Below are positions 1-7,583 of a stretch of DNA of 15,703 nucleotides, piece by piece. Where the stretch lies: NCBI GenBank assembly GCA_035633255.1, contig DASQFD010000127.1, positions 1-15,703 on the forward strand, given 5' to 3'. The DNA comes from DASQFD01 sp035633255 (GTDB lineage Bacteria > Actinomycetota > Actinomycetes > Actinomycetales > Dermatophilaceae). A model generated the notes under the pieces. That model did no database searches. It was not told where the DNA came from and saw only the letters and a program-made list of their open reading frames with translations. The position numbers and the translations under genes are program-made. Each line of letters starts with the position of its first letter. The first letter of the stretch is position 1.

Positions 1-35
1 TGAGCCGTGGCACACCCGTGCGTGGCGGCCGGGGG

Positions 36-58
36 AGCGGACCCGGTGGCGGTCCGCT
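36..58. promoter_or_regulatory. Inverted repeat in the tnaA promoter (candidate operator)
   Basis: AGCGGACC at 36-43 and GGTCCGCT at 51-58 form a perfect 8-bp inverted repeat around a 7-nt centre. The right arm shares its last base with the first base of the TAGGTT -10 element, so the repeat fills the space between the -35 and -10 positions. Such a position suits a dimeric repressor. The sequence shows the repeat and its placement; the regulatory role is inference. It could also form a hairpin in a read-through transcript from the left. Confidence 0.45.
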
Positions 59-63
59 AGGTT
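58..63 (+). promoter_or_regulatory. tnaA -10 element, leaderless geometry
   Basis: TAGGTT fits the actinobacterial TANNNT -10 consensus. Six bases (GCGGCC) separate it from the GTG at 70, so transcription would begin at or next to the start codon. No purine-rich ribosome binding site precedes the GTG. No clear -35 hexamer is visible. The same geometry recurs before uvrB, ppc and the rhtA-like gene. Confidence 0.55.
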
Positions 64-69
64 GCGGCC

Positions 70-1449
70 GTGACCGACCCACGCTTCGCCACCATCATCG
101 AGCCGTTCCGCGTGCACTCGGTGGAGCCGATGCGGATGACGACGCGGGAGGAGCGGGCGGGGCGGCTGGAGGACGCGGCCCACAACCTGTTCCGGCTCCG
201 CGCGGAGGACGTGCTCGTGGACCTCCTCACCGACTCGGGGACCGGCGCGATGTCCGCGGAGCAGTGGGCCGGCATCCAGCGGGGAAGCGAGGCGTACGCG
301 GGCGCCTCCTCCTACTACCGGTTCCGCGACGCGGTCACTGCGCTCTTCCCGTTCCGGCACGTTCTCCCCACCCACCAGGGGCGAGCCGCCGAGCGGATCC
401 TCTTCGAGGTCGTCGGCGGGCCCGGCAGGGTGATCCCCAACAACACCCACTTCGACACCACGCGCGCGAACGTCGAGCACACCGGCGCCGAGGCGGTCGA
501 CCTGCCCATCCCGGAGGGCCGGCAGCCGGGGCTGCGTCACCCGTTCAAGGGCAACCTCGACGTGGCGGCGCTGGAGGCGCTGCTCGCCGAGCGCGGCGAC
601 GACGTGCCGCTGGTCATGGTGACGGTGACGAACAACAGCGGCGGTGGGCAGCCGGTCAGCATGGCGAACCTGCGGGCTGTGCGGGAGGTCTGCGACCGGC
701 ACGGGAAGCCGCTCTTCCTCGACGCGTGCCGCTTCGCGGAGAACGCCTGGTTCGTCCGGACGCGGGAGGAGGGGTATGCCGGCGTGCCGGTCCCCGACAT
801 CGTGCACGAGATGGCGTCCCTCGCCGACGGGATGACGATGTCGGCGAAGAAGGACCCGCTGGCGAACATCGGCGGCTGGCTCGCGATGGACGACGACGGG
901 CTGGCCGAGCAGTGCCGCAACCTGGAGATCCTCACCGAGGGCTTCCCGACCTACGGCGGGCTCGCCGGGCGGGACCTGGAGGCCATCGCGCAGGGGCTGA
1001 CCGAGTGCGTCGAGGAGGACTACCTGCGCTACCGGATCCGCTCGACCGCCTACCTCGGGGACGCCCTGGAGGCGGCCGGGATCCCGGTGGTCGTGCCGTT
1101 CGGCGGGCACGCGGTCTTCCTCGACGCGCGGGCCCTGCTGCCGCACATCCCACCGCTGGAGTACCCCGGGCACGCGCTGGCCTGCGCCCTCTACGTCGAG
1201 GGCGGGATCCGGTCGTGCGAGATCGGGACGGTGATGTTCGGGCGGCAGCCGGACGGCAGCGAGGCGCCCGCGGCGATGGACCTGGTCCGGCTCGCCATCC
1301 CGCGCCGGACCTACACCCAGAGCCACATCGACTACGTCATCGAGGTGGCCCGGTGGGTGGCCGAACGGGCGGAGGACCTGCGCGGCCTGCGGATCGTCGA
1401 GGAGCCGCCGGTGCTGCGGCACTTCACCGCCAGCTTCGCGCCGCTCTGA
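70..1449 (+). CDS. tnaA: Tryptophanase (L-tryptophan indole-lyase)
   Basis: This 459-residue cytoplasmic PLP enzyme belongs to the tryptophanase/tyrosine phenol-lyase beta-eliminating family (459 vs 471 aa in E. coli TnaA) and aligns along its whole length. The PLP lysine is expected at K261 in SAKKD. Three positions that separate the two activities read as tryptophanase: Asp129 in FDTT (Thr in tyrosine phenol-lyase), Ile385 in CEIG (Arg in tyrosine phenol-lyase) and His451 in LRHFTA (Phe in tyrosine phenol-lyase). Some other stretches, such as GTGAMSAEQWAG and IVHEM, look more like tyrosine phenol-lyase, so substrate is predicted, not certain. The expected reaction is tryptophan to indole, pyruvate and ammonia. 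The GTG at 70 is chosen because the family N-terminus (EPFR...EP) follows it and a -10 element sits 6 nt upstream. It is followed by uvrB on the same strand after 64 bp. Confidence 0.9.
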   Translation: MTDPRFATIIEPFRVHSVEPMRMTTREERAGRLEDAAHNLFRLRAEDVLVDLLTDSGTGAMSAEQWAGIQRGSEAYAGASSYYRFRDAVTALFPFRHVLPTHQGRAAERILFEVVGGPGRVIPNNTHFDTTRANVEHTGAEAVDLPIPEGRQPGLRHPFKGNLDVAALEALLAERGDDVPLVMVTVTNNSGGGQPVSMANLRAVREVCDRHGKPLFLDACRFAENAWFVRTREEGYAGVPVPDIVHEMASLADGMTMSAKKDPLANIGGWLAMDDDGLAEQCRNLEILTEGFPTYGGLAGRDLEAIAQGLTECVEEDYLRYRIRSTAYLGDALEAAGIPVVVPFGGHAVFLDARALLPHIPPLEYPGHALACALYVEGGIRSCEIGTVMFGRQPDGSEAPAAMDLVRLAIPRRTYTQSHIDYVIEVARWVAERAEDLRGLRIVEEPPVLRHFTASFAPL

Positions 1450-1501
1450 CCTCGGCCCGGGCTGGGGCCGGCGGGCGCACAGCGATGTCGGTGGGTCGGC
1501 A

Positions 1502-1507
1502 TACCGT
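1502..1507 (+). promoter_or_regulatory. uvrB -10 element, leaderless geometry
   Basis: TACCGT fits TANNNT and lies exactly 6 nt before the ATG at 1514, with no Shine-Dalgarno sequence between. It overlaps one copy of the dispersed octamer CGGCATAC (1497-1504). No LexA-type SOS palindrome (CGAAC...GTTCG) is visible upstream. Confidence 0.5.
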
Positions 1508-1513
1508 AGTCGT

Positions 1514-3625
1514 ATGCGTCCGACGACCGACCTGCAGCGCAAGGTGGCGCCCTTCCGCGTCGTGGCCGACTTCGAGCCGGCCGGTGACCAGCCCCGGGCA
1601 ATCGAGGCGCTGGCCCGGCGGATCGACGTGGGGGAGCAGGACATCGTGCTGCTCGGAGCCACCGGCACCGGGAAGTCGGCGACCGCCGCGTGGCTGGTGG
1701 AGCGGGTGCAGCGGCCGACGCTCGTCATGGCGCCGAACAAGACGCTCGCCGCCCAGCTGGCCAACGAGTTCCGTGAGCTGCTGCCGGACAACGCCGTCGA
1801 GTACTTCGTCAGCTACTACGACTACTACCAGCCCGAGGCGTACGTCCCGCAGACCGACACCTACATCGAGAAGGACTCCTCGATCAACGACGAGGTGGAG
1901 CGGCTGCGGCACAGCGCGACCAACAGCCTGCTGACCCGCCGCGACGTCGTCGTCGTCGCCTCGGTGTCGTGCATCTACGGTTTGGGCACCCCGCAGGAGT
2001 ACGTCGACCGGATGGTGCCGCTGCGGGTGGGGCAGGTGCTCGACCGGGACGACCTGCTGCGCCGCTTCGTGACCATGCAATACACCCGCAACGACCTCGC
2101 GTTCACCCGCGGCACGTTCCGGGTCCGCGGCGACACGGTGGAGATCATCCCGATGTACGAGGAGCTCGCGGTGCGCATCGAGTTCTTCGGGGACGAGGTC
2201 GACCGGCTCTACACCCTGCACCCGCTGACCGGCGAGGTGGTGCGCGAGGAGGAGGAGATGTACGTCTTCCCCGCCTCCCACTACGTCGCGGGGCCGGAGC
2301 GGATGGAGCGCGCGATCGGCGGCATCGAGTACGAGCTCGCCGAGCAGCTGGCGCTCTTCGAGAAGCAGGGCAAGCTGCTCGAGGCCCAGCGGCTGCGGAT
2401 GCGCACCACCTACGACATCGAGATGATGCGCCAGGTGGGCGCGTGCTCCGGCATCGAGAACTACTCGATGCACATCGACGGCCGGCTGCCCGGAAGCGCG
2501 CCCAACTGCCTGCTCGACTACTTCCCGGAGGACTTCCTCCTGGTCATCGACGAGTCCCACGTCACGGTGCCGCAGATCGGCGCCATGTACGAGGGCGACA
2601 TGTCCCGCAAGCGCACCCTGGTCGACCACGGCTTCCGGCTGCCCTCGGCGATGGACAACCGGCCGCTGCGGTGGGAGGAGTTCCTCGAGCGGACCGGGCA
2701 GACGGTCTACCTGTCGGCCACCCCCGGCCCCTACGAGATGGCCAAGGCCACCGGGGTGGTCGAGCAGATCATCCGGCCGACCGGCCTGGTCGACCCGGAG
2801 ATCGTGCTCAAGCCGACCAAGGGGCAGATCGACGACCTGCTGCACGAGATCCGCTCGCGCGCCGAGCGCCACGAGCGGGTGCTCGTCACGACGCTGACCA
2901 AGAAGATGGCCGAGGACCTCACCGACTACCTCCTCGACAAGGGGGTGCGCGTGCGGTACCTCCACTCCGACATCGACACCCTGCGCCGGGTGGAGCTGCT
3001 GCGGGAGCTGCGCCTGGGGGAGTACGACGTGCTCGTCGGCATCAACCTGCTCCGGGAGGGCCTGGACCTGCCCGAGGTGTCGCTGGTGAGCATCCTCGAC
3101 GCCGACAAGGAGGGCTTCCTGCGCAGCGCGCGCTCGCTGATCCAGACGATCGGGCGCGCGGCGCGCAACGTGTCCGGGCAGGTGCACATGTATGCCGACA
3201 CCGTCACCCCCTCGATGAAGGCGGCGGTCGAGGAGACCTCACGCCGCCGGGAGAAACAGGTCGCCTACAACCGCGAGCGGGGCCTGGACCCCCAGCCGCT
3301 GCGGAAGAAGATCGCCGACATCACCGACATGCTCCAGCGCGAGGACGCCGACACCGAGGCGCTGCTCGGCTCGGGCCGGGCGCGCTCACGCGGCAAGTCC
3401 GACGGGGGTCGCCCCGGCCGGGCGGCGGTGGTGGCGGACGCGGCGGTCGGCACCGACCGGCTCGGCACCCTCGCCGCCAGCGACCTGGCCGGGCTGATCC
3501 AGGAGCTCACCACCCAGATGCACCAGGCGGCCGGGGACCTGCACTTCGAGCTGGCCGCCCGCCTGCGCGACGAGATCGGCGAGCTCAAGAAGGAGCTGCG
3601 GCAGATGAGCGAGGCCACCCGCTAG
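1514..3625 (+). CDS. uvrB: Excinuclease ABC subunit B (UvrB)
   Basis: UvrB is the DNA-helicase-like subunit of nucleotide excision repair. It is loaded by UvrA, checks the damaged strand and recruits UvrC. At 703 residues it is of normal family size. Visible landmarks are Walker A GATGTGKS at 48-55, the damage-probing beta-hairpin around YYDYYQPEAY (101-110), Walker B with VIDESH at 344-349, helicase motifs in the C-terminal RecA-like half (NLLREGLDLPE and QTIGRAARN), and a C-terminal UVR coiled-coil domain from about residue 660 that binds UvrC. A Gly/Arg/Ala-rich linker of about 40 residues precedes the UVR domain. The ATG at 1514 matches the usual family N-terminus. It is convergent with ppc, and uvrA lies about 8 kb away on the same strand. 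Confidence 0.98.
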   Translation: MRPTTDLQRKVAPFRVVADFEPAGDQPRAIEALARRIDVGEQDIVLLGATGTGKSATAAWLVERVQRPTLVMAPNKTLAAQLANEFRELLPDNAVEYFVSYYDYYQPEAYVPQTDTYIEKDSSINDEVERLRHSATNSLLTRRDVVVVASVSCIYGLGTPQEYVDRMVPLRVGQVLDRDDLLRRFVTMQYTRNDLAFTRGTFRVRGDTVEIIPMYEELAVRIEFFGDEVDRLYTLHPLTGEVVREEEEMYVFPASHYVAGPERMERAIGGIEYELAEQLALFEKQGKLLEAQRLRMRTTYDIEMMRQVGACSGIENYSMHIDGRLPGSAPNCLLDYFPEDFLLVIDESHVTVPQIGAMYEGDMSRKRTLVDHGFRLPSAMDNRPLRWEEFLERTGQTVYLSATPGPYEMAKATGVVEQIIRPTGLVDPEIVLKPTKGQIDDLLHEIRSRAERHERVLVTTLTKKMAEDLTDYLLDKGVRVRYLHSDIDTLRRVELLRELRLGEYDVLVGINLLREGLDLPEVSLVSILDADKEGFLRSARSLIQTIGRAARNVSGQVHMYADTVTPSMKAAVEETSRRREKQVAYNRERGLDPQPLRKKIADITDMLQREDADTEALLGSGRARSRGKSDGGRPGRAAVVADAAVGTDRLGTLAASDLAGLIQELTTQMHQAAGDLHFELAARLRDEIGELKKELRQMSEATR

Positions 3626-3647
3626 GCACCGGGGCCGGCGGGCCGGC

Positions 3648-3710
3648 GGGCAGGCGGGCAGGCGGGGGCAGGGGGCCGGGCAGGCGGGAGCGGGCAGGCG
3701 GGCAGGCGGG
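3648..3710 (+). repeat. G-rich CAGGCGGG repeats between uvrB and ppc
   Basis: The 99-bp spacer between the convergent ends of uvrB and ppc holds five perfect copies of CAGGCGGG, at 3651, 3659, 3681, 3695 and 3703. They form two tandem pairs and one single copy. Runs of three to five G at 3648-3650, 3656-3658, 3664-3668, 3671-3675 and 3678-3680 are separated by 2-5 nt, which meets the usual G-quadruplex pattern on the plus (uvrB-sense) strand. No T-tailed terminator hairpin is visible. A structural or termination role is inference. Confidence 0.75.
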
Positions 3711-3724
3711 GCCGGCCAGGGCCC

Positions 3725-6379
3725 TCAGCCGGTGTTCTGCAGCCCTGCCGCCAGCCCGTTGATGGTGAGCAGCAGGGGCCGGCGCCACTCGGCCGCGGCC
3801 TCCTCGCCGCGCTTGCGCACCTCCCCGAGCGCCCGGAGCTGCAGGTGGCTGAGCATGTCGACGTAGGGCCGGCGCAGCGAGACGGCCGTGTGCAGGTGCG
3901 GCTTGCGCTCCAGCATCTCCCGCTGCTCCAGCACCTCGAGCAGCGCCCAGCGGGTCCGGCGCAGCTCGTCGAGCACCCGCTCCGCGAGATCCGGCCGCCT
4001 CCCCAGCGTGAGGAAGCGCTCGGCCAGCCGGTCGTCGGTCTTGGCCAGGCTCATCTCGGCCACGTCGACCAGCGCCGCGAAGACCGGCCACTCGCGGTAC
4101 GCCTGCCGGGCGCCAGAGAGGTCACCCAGGGCCTCGAGCCCACTGCCCAGGCCGTACCACCCGGGCAGGTTCACCCGCGTCATCGACCACGCGAAGACCC
4201 ACGGGATGGCTCGCAGGTCGTCGAGGCGCCGACCGGACTCCGCCCCGCTGCGCCGGCTGGGCCGCGACCCGATCCGCAGGTCGGCGAGGAGGTCCAGGGG
4301 AGTCGCCATCGCGAAGAACTCGGCGAAGTCCGGCTGCTCCACGAGCGTGCGGAAGGCGTCGCGGCTCGCCCGGTCCACCGTCTGCGCCAGCTGCGCGTGC
4401 CGCTGCCGTGCCTCGTCCCGCCGTTCGGCGTGGTCGGGGGTGTCGGTGAGCAGCACCGCCGAGGCCACCCGCTCCAGGTGCTGACTCGCGATCCGGACGT
4501 CGGCGTACCTCGCGAAGATCACCTCCCCCTGCTCGGTGACCTTGAAGCGGCCGTCCACCGACCCGCTCGGCTGGGCCGCGATGGCCCGGTGCAGCGGACC
4601 ACCGCCGCGGCCGAGCGACCCGCCGCGGCCGTGGAAGAGGGTCAGCGTCACCTCGTGGCGCGCCGCCCAGGCGACGAGCGCGAACTGCGCGCGGTGCAGC
4701 GCCAGCGTCGCCGACGTCGGTCCGACGTCCTTCGCCGAGTCCGAGTAGCCGAGCATCACCTCGACCTGGCGGTCCACCGTCCGCAGCCACTGCGCGGTCG
4801 ACCGCAGCCCCATCCAGTCCTCGAGGGTGCGGTCCGCGCCGTCGAGGTCGGCACCGGTCTCGAAGAGGGGCACCACGTCGAGGTCCAGCGGCCGGGTTCC
4901 CACCGCCAGCCGGGCGAGGGCTCGCACCGCGACCAGGTCGGCCGCGGACTGGCTGAACGAGACGATGTAGCGCCCGCAGCACCGCCGGCCCCAGCGCGAC
5001 TGCAGCCACGCCATGACCCGCACCGTGTCCAGGACCTCCCGGGCCGCGTCGCCGGGGGACGCGGACAGCTCCGGCCAGCCGTCCACCGCGAGCCGGTCCA
5101 GGTATGCCGCGTCGCGGGCCGCCGCCGCCGGGTCGCCCGGGCGGTCGGCCGGGGGGAGCAGGCCGAGGAGCTCGGTGAGGGCGGCGCGGTGCACGGAGGA
5201 GTGCTGGCGCACCTCGAGCTCGGCGAGGTGGAAGCCGAAGGTCCGCAGCAGCCAGACGACGTCCTGCAGCCCGCCGCGCGCGGCCCGGGCGTCGCCGGCC
5301 GCCACGAGCGAGTCCTGCACCAGGCACAGGTCCTCGAGCGCCTCCTCCGGCGCGCCGTAGGTCAGGCCGGCCAGCTCCCGGCGGGTCGCGTCGAGCCGGG
5401 CCGCGACGACGAGCAGCTTCTGGCGGTGTGGCTCCCGCGGCGAGTCCTTGCGGATCTCGCTCACCAGCCGGGGGTAGGCCGCGGCGTCGTTGTCGAGCGC
5501 GTCGCGCAGGGCCGCCGTCGGTGGGGTGGAGCCCTCGTCGACGGTGAGCATCCGGGCGACCGTGTCGACGGCCTCGTGCAGCAGGAGCAGCGCCTGCTCG
5601 GCGTGCGTGGCGACGGTCTCGCGGGTCACCTCCGCGGTGACGAACGGGTTGCCGTCCCGGTCCCCGCCGACCCACGACCCGAAGCGCACGATCGGTGGCA
5701 GCGGCGGCTGGTCCAGGTCGGCGTCGCCGAGCGCCGCCTCGACCGACCGGTAGAAGCGGGGCACCGCCTCGATGAGCGACTGCCGCACCACGGTGAGGAC
5801 GGTCTTGACCTCGTCGGCCGGGGTGGGCCGGGTGACGCGCAGGGTCGACGTGCGCGCCAGGATGTCGATGTCCTCGAGCATGCCGCGGCGGGACTGCGCG
5901 CGCTCGGACGGCCCGGTCGGCGGGTCGTCGTGCACGTCGAGGTGGTCGGCGATGCGCCGCAGGGCGGACGCCACGGCCCGGCGCCGTGCCTCGGTCGGGT
6001 GCGCCGTGAGGACCGGGTGGATCCGCATCCGCTCGATGCGCGCCCGGGCGTCGGGACCGGCCTCGACCACGGCGGGCCGAAGGTCGCCGGTGTCCACCCC
6101 ACCGGCGAACTCCCCGTCCTCGCGCCGCAGGGAGCGCGCCCGCTGCCGCTCGTCGGCGAGGTTGGTCAGGTGCAGCCGCACCGTGAGCAGCCGGGCGATG
6201 CTCTCCACCGTGGCGGGGTCGAGGCCCGAGACCAGCTCGGTCGCGGCGTCGATGTCCTGCGCCCGGCAGCAGGACTCGAGGAGGTCGGTGATCTCGAGGA
6301 GGTCAGCGCGACCCGACTCGTCCACGACCTGCCGGTGCAGGGTGCTCAGGAGGGCCAGGTCGGTCAGCATGCTCACCAT
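3725..6379 (-). CDS. ppc: Phosphoenolpyruvate carboxylase
   Basis: Ppc carboxylates phosphoenolpyruvate with bicarbonate to give oxaloacetate and phosphate, an anaplerotic cytoplasmic reaction. The 884-residue protein is of standard length (883 in E. coli). It carries all the core motifs: VLTAHPTEA with the catalytic His127, GSWVGGDRDGNP at 234-245, VMLGYSDSAKD at 541-551, the Gly/Arg loop FHGRGGSLGRGGGP at 582-595, QGEVI near 617-621, and the canonical C-terminus TINGLAAGLQNTG. The ATG at 6379 is preferred because a TAGGCT -10 element lies 6 nt upstream, although the ATG at 6370 (Met4) is possible. It is divergent from the TerC gene and convergent with uvrB. Nothing looks truncated. Confidence 0.98.
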   Translation of the reverse strand: MVSMLTDLALLSTLHRQVVDESGRADLLEITDLLESCCRAQDIDAATELVSGLDPATVESIARLLTVRLHLTNLADERQRARSLRREDGEFAGGVDTGDLRPAVVEAGPDARARIERMRIHPVLTAHPTEARRRAVASALRRIADHLDVHDDPPTGPSERAQSRRGMLEDIDILARTSTLRVTRPTPADEVKTVLTVVRQSLIEAVPRFYRSVEAALGDADLDQPPLPPIVRFGSWVGGDRDGNPFVTAEVTRETVATHAEQALLLLHEAVDTVARMLTVDEGSTPPTAALRDALDNDAAAYPRLVSEIRKDSPREPHRQKLLVVAARLDATRRELAGLTYGAPEEALEDLCLVQDSLVAAGDARAARGGLQDVVWLLRTFGFHLAELEVRQHSSVHRAALTELLGLLPPADRPGDPAAAARDAAYLDRLAVDGWPELSASPGDAAREVLDTVRVMAWLQSRWGRRCCGRYIVSFSQSAADLVAVRALARLAVGTRPLDLDVVPLFETGADLDGADRTLEDWMGLRSTAQWLRTVDRQVEVMLGYSDSAKDVGPTSATLALHRAQFALVAWAARHEVTLTLFHGRGGSLGRGGGPLHRAIAAQPSGSVDGRFKVTEQGEVIFARYADVRIASQHLERVASAVLLTDTPDHAERRDEARQRHAQLAQTVDRASRDAFRTLVEQPDFAEFFAMATPLDLLADLRIGSRPSRRSGAESGRRLDDLRAIPWVFAWSMTRVNLPGWYGLGSGLEALGDLSGARQAYREWPVFAALVDVAEMSLAKTDDRLAERFLTLGRRPDLAERVLDELRRTRWALLEVLEQREMLERKPHLHTAVSLRRPYVDMLSHLQLRALGEVRKRGEEAAAEWRRPLLLTINGLAAGLQNTG

Positions 6380-6385
6380 CCCGAA

Positions 6386-6391
6386 AGCCTA
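6386..6391 (-). promoter_or_regulatory. ppc -10 element, leaderless geometry
   Basis: On the minus strand TAGGCT is followed by TTCGGG and then the ATG at 6379, a 6-nt gap that predicts transcription starting at the start codon. No ribosome binding site precedes the ATG. A -35 hexamer is not evident. Confidence 0.55.
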
Positions 6392-6430
6392 GGGCGGTGC
6401 CGCCGCAGGACCTACGTCGCGTGAGAACAT

Positions 6431-6495
6431 GGGGAGCTCCTGACGGCATACCCGGCCGCCGGGCGGAGACCCGACTGGAAGGACCGTCGAGCCGC
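6431..6495 (+). promoter_or_regulatory. Leader of the TerC-family gene with hairpin and RBS
   Basis: Unlike its neighbours, this gene seems to have a true 5' leader. It holds GGGGAG at 6431, the palindrome GGAGCTCC at 6433-6440, a copy of CGGCATAC at 6444-6451, a CCCGG-CCG-CCGGG hairpin at 6451-6463, GGAGACC at 6465-6471, and a Shine-Dalgarno GGAAGGA at 6477-6483, 12 nt before the ATG at 6496. The hairpin and RBS are seen directly. Regulation through this leader is inference. Confidence 0.4.
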
Positions 6496-7488
6496 ATGGA
6501 CGTCCCCGCCTGGGTCTGGTACGCCACGGTCGGGACCGCAGCCCTCTTCCTCCTCGTCGACGTGGTCCTCATCGCCCGGCGGCCGCACAAGCCCTCGACG
6601 CGCGAGGTGTCCCTCTTCCTGGGGTTCTACATCGGGCTGGCGGTGCTCTTCGGCCTCGGCCTGTGGGCGGTCGCGGGCGGCAGGTACGCGGGGGAGTTCT
6701 TCGCCGGCTGGCTCACCGAGTACTCGCTGTCGATCGACAACCTCTTCATCTTCCTGCTCATCATGGCGAGGTTCGCCGTCCCGGAGCGGCTGCAGCAGTT
6801 CGCCCTGCTCGTCGGCATCATCATCGCGATCATCCTGCGCGGGATCTTCATCGCGCTCGGAGCCGCCGCGATCAACAACTTCTCCTGGGTCTTCTACCTC
6901 TTCGGCGCGTTCCTGGTCTACACGGCGGTCCGGCTCGCGCGGGAGGGGGAGAGCGACGACGACGACTTCGAGGAGAACCGCCTGATGAAGGCGGTGGAGC
7001 GGCGCTTCCCGGCGACGCCGGAGTACCACGACACCAAGCTGTTCGTGCGCGTCAACCGCCGGCGCCTGGCGACCCCGATGTTGTTCGTCATCCTGGCGCT
7101 GGGCACCACCGACCTGCTCTTCGCGCTCGACTCGATCCCGGCGATCTACGGGCTGACCCGCGAGCCCTACATCGTGCTGGTGGCGAACCTCTTCGCCCTC
7201 ATGGGGCTGCGGCAGCTGTACTTCCTGCTCGGGGGGCTGCTGCGGCGGCTGGTCTACCTCAACATCGGGCTGGCGGTGCTGCTGGCCTTCATCGGGGTCA
7301 AGCTGTTCCTCCACGCCCTGCACGAGAACGAGCTGCCGTTCGTCAACGGCGGCGAGGGGCTCCCGGTCCCCGAGATCCCCATCTCGGTCTCGCTCGGGGC
7401 CATCGTGGTGATCCTGGGCGTGACGACCGTGGCGAGCCTGGCAAAGACCCGCCGCGACTCGCGGGCGGACGCGGGCAGCGCCACCTGA
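6496..7488 (+). CDS. TerC/Alx family integral membrane protein, probable metal exporter
   Basis: This 330-residue, multi-spanning membrane protein belongs to the TerC family (Alx branch), whose studied members act in manganese or other metal efflux and tellurite resistance. Hydrophobic segments lie near 10-27, 39-60, 76-92, 102-124, 129-146, 193-213, 224-246, 254-274 and 296-314. Conserved acidic membrane motifs are SLSIDNLFIF (Asp81) and FALDSIPAIYGLT (Asp212). An acidic cytosolic loop (ESDDDDFEE, 152-160) and the long middle loop are usual for Alx-type proteins. The ATG at 6496 is chosen because the hydrophobic N-terminus starts there and a GGAAGGA RBS precedes it; the reading frame stays open back to 6397 but that stretch is Arg-rich and not family-like. 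It is divergent from ppc and convergent with the RhtA-like gene. The substrate cannot be read from sequence. Confidence 0.92.
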   Translation: MDVPAWVWYATVGTAALFLLVDVVLIARRPHKPSTREVSLFLGFYIGLAVLFGLGLWAVAGGRYAGEFFAGWLTEYSLSIDNLFIFLLIMARFAVPERLQQFALLVGIIIAIILRGIFIALGAAAINNFSWVFYLFGAFLVYTAVRLAREGESDDDDFEENRLMKAVERRFPATPEYHDTKLFVRVNRRRLATPMLFVILALGTTDLLFALDSIPAIYGLTREPYIVLVANLFALMGLRQLYFLLGGLLRRLVYLNIGLAVLLAFIGVKLFLHALHENELPFVNGGEGLPVPEIPISVSLGAIVVILGVTTVASLAKTRRDSRADAGSAT

Positions 7489-7496
7489 CGGGTGGC
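7480..7496 (+). terminator. Hairpin over the TerC gene stop codon
   Basis: GCCACC (7480-7485), loop TGACG, GGTGGC (7491-7496) makes a perfect 6-bp stem that includes the stop codon, followed by CCCC instead of a T-run. It may be a tail-less terminator of the kind proposed in actinobacteria, or may only protect the mRNA end. Confidence 0.35.
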
Positions 7497-7511
7497 CCCC
7501 GGCCTGGTCGG

Positions 7512-7583
7512 CGAGCGGGCTCAGCCGGGCGCGGGGCGAGCGGGCTCAGCCGCGAGGCGGTCGAGCGGGCTCAGCCGGGCGCG
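7512..7583. repeat. 25-bp tandem repeat, three copies, over the rhtA-like gene end
   Basis: The core GAGCGGGCTCAGCC recurs at 7513, 7538 and 7563, an exact 25-bp period. Copies 1 and 3 match over at least 22 bp. The third copy contains the stop codon of the minus-strand transporter, so the other two look like tandem duplications of that gene's 3' end. Because 25 is not a multiple of three, the duplicated TGA (TCA at 7571, 7546 and 7521 on the plus strand) falls in all three frames. Each core holds GGCTCAGCC, a 9-bp near-palindrome. Confidence 0.85.

Noticed and set aside
1..69. tnaC-like leader peptide before tnaA
   Set aside because: There is no short Trp-containing frame, and the -10 element 6 nt from the GTG leaves no room for a leader.
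1450..1513. LexA/SOS box upstream of uvrB, and likewise at 11516-11605 upstream of uvrA
   Set aside because: I looked for the actinobacterial CGAAC...GTTCG palindrome and saw none in either region.
1424..3187. Long open frame on the minus strand opposite uvrB
   Set aside because: It lies wholly over a clear uvrB, has His/Asp/Arg/Gly-rich low-complexity composition and no domain. Long antisense frames are expected at this G+C content.
3845..6424. 859-codon open frame on the plus strand opposite ppc
   Set aside because: It mirrors the ppc codon structure, has no recognisable motif, and ppc has every catalytic motif intact.
6397..6495. Upstream start for the TerC-family gene
   Set aside because: The extra 33 residues are Arg/Gly-rich and not family-like; an RBS and the hydrophobic N-terminus support 6496.
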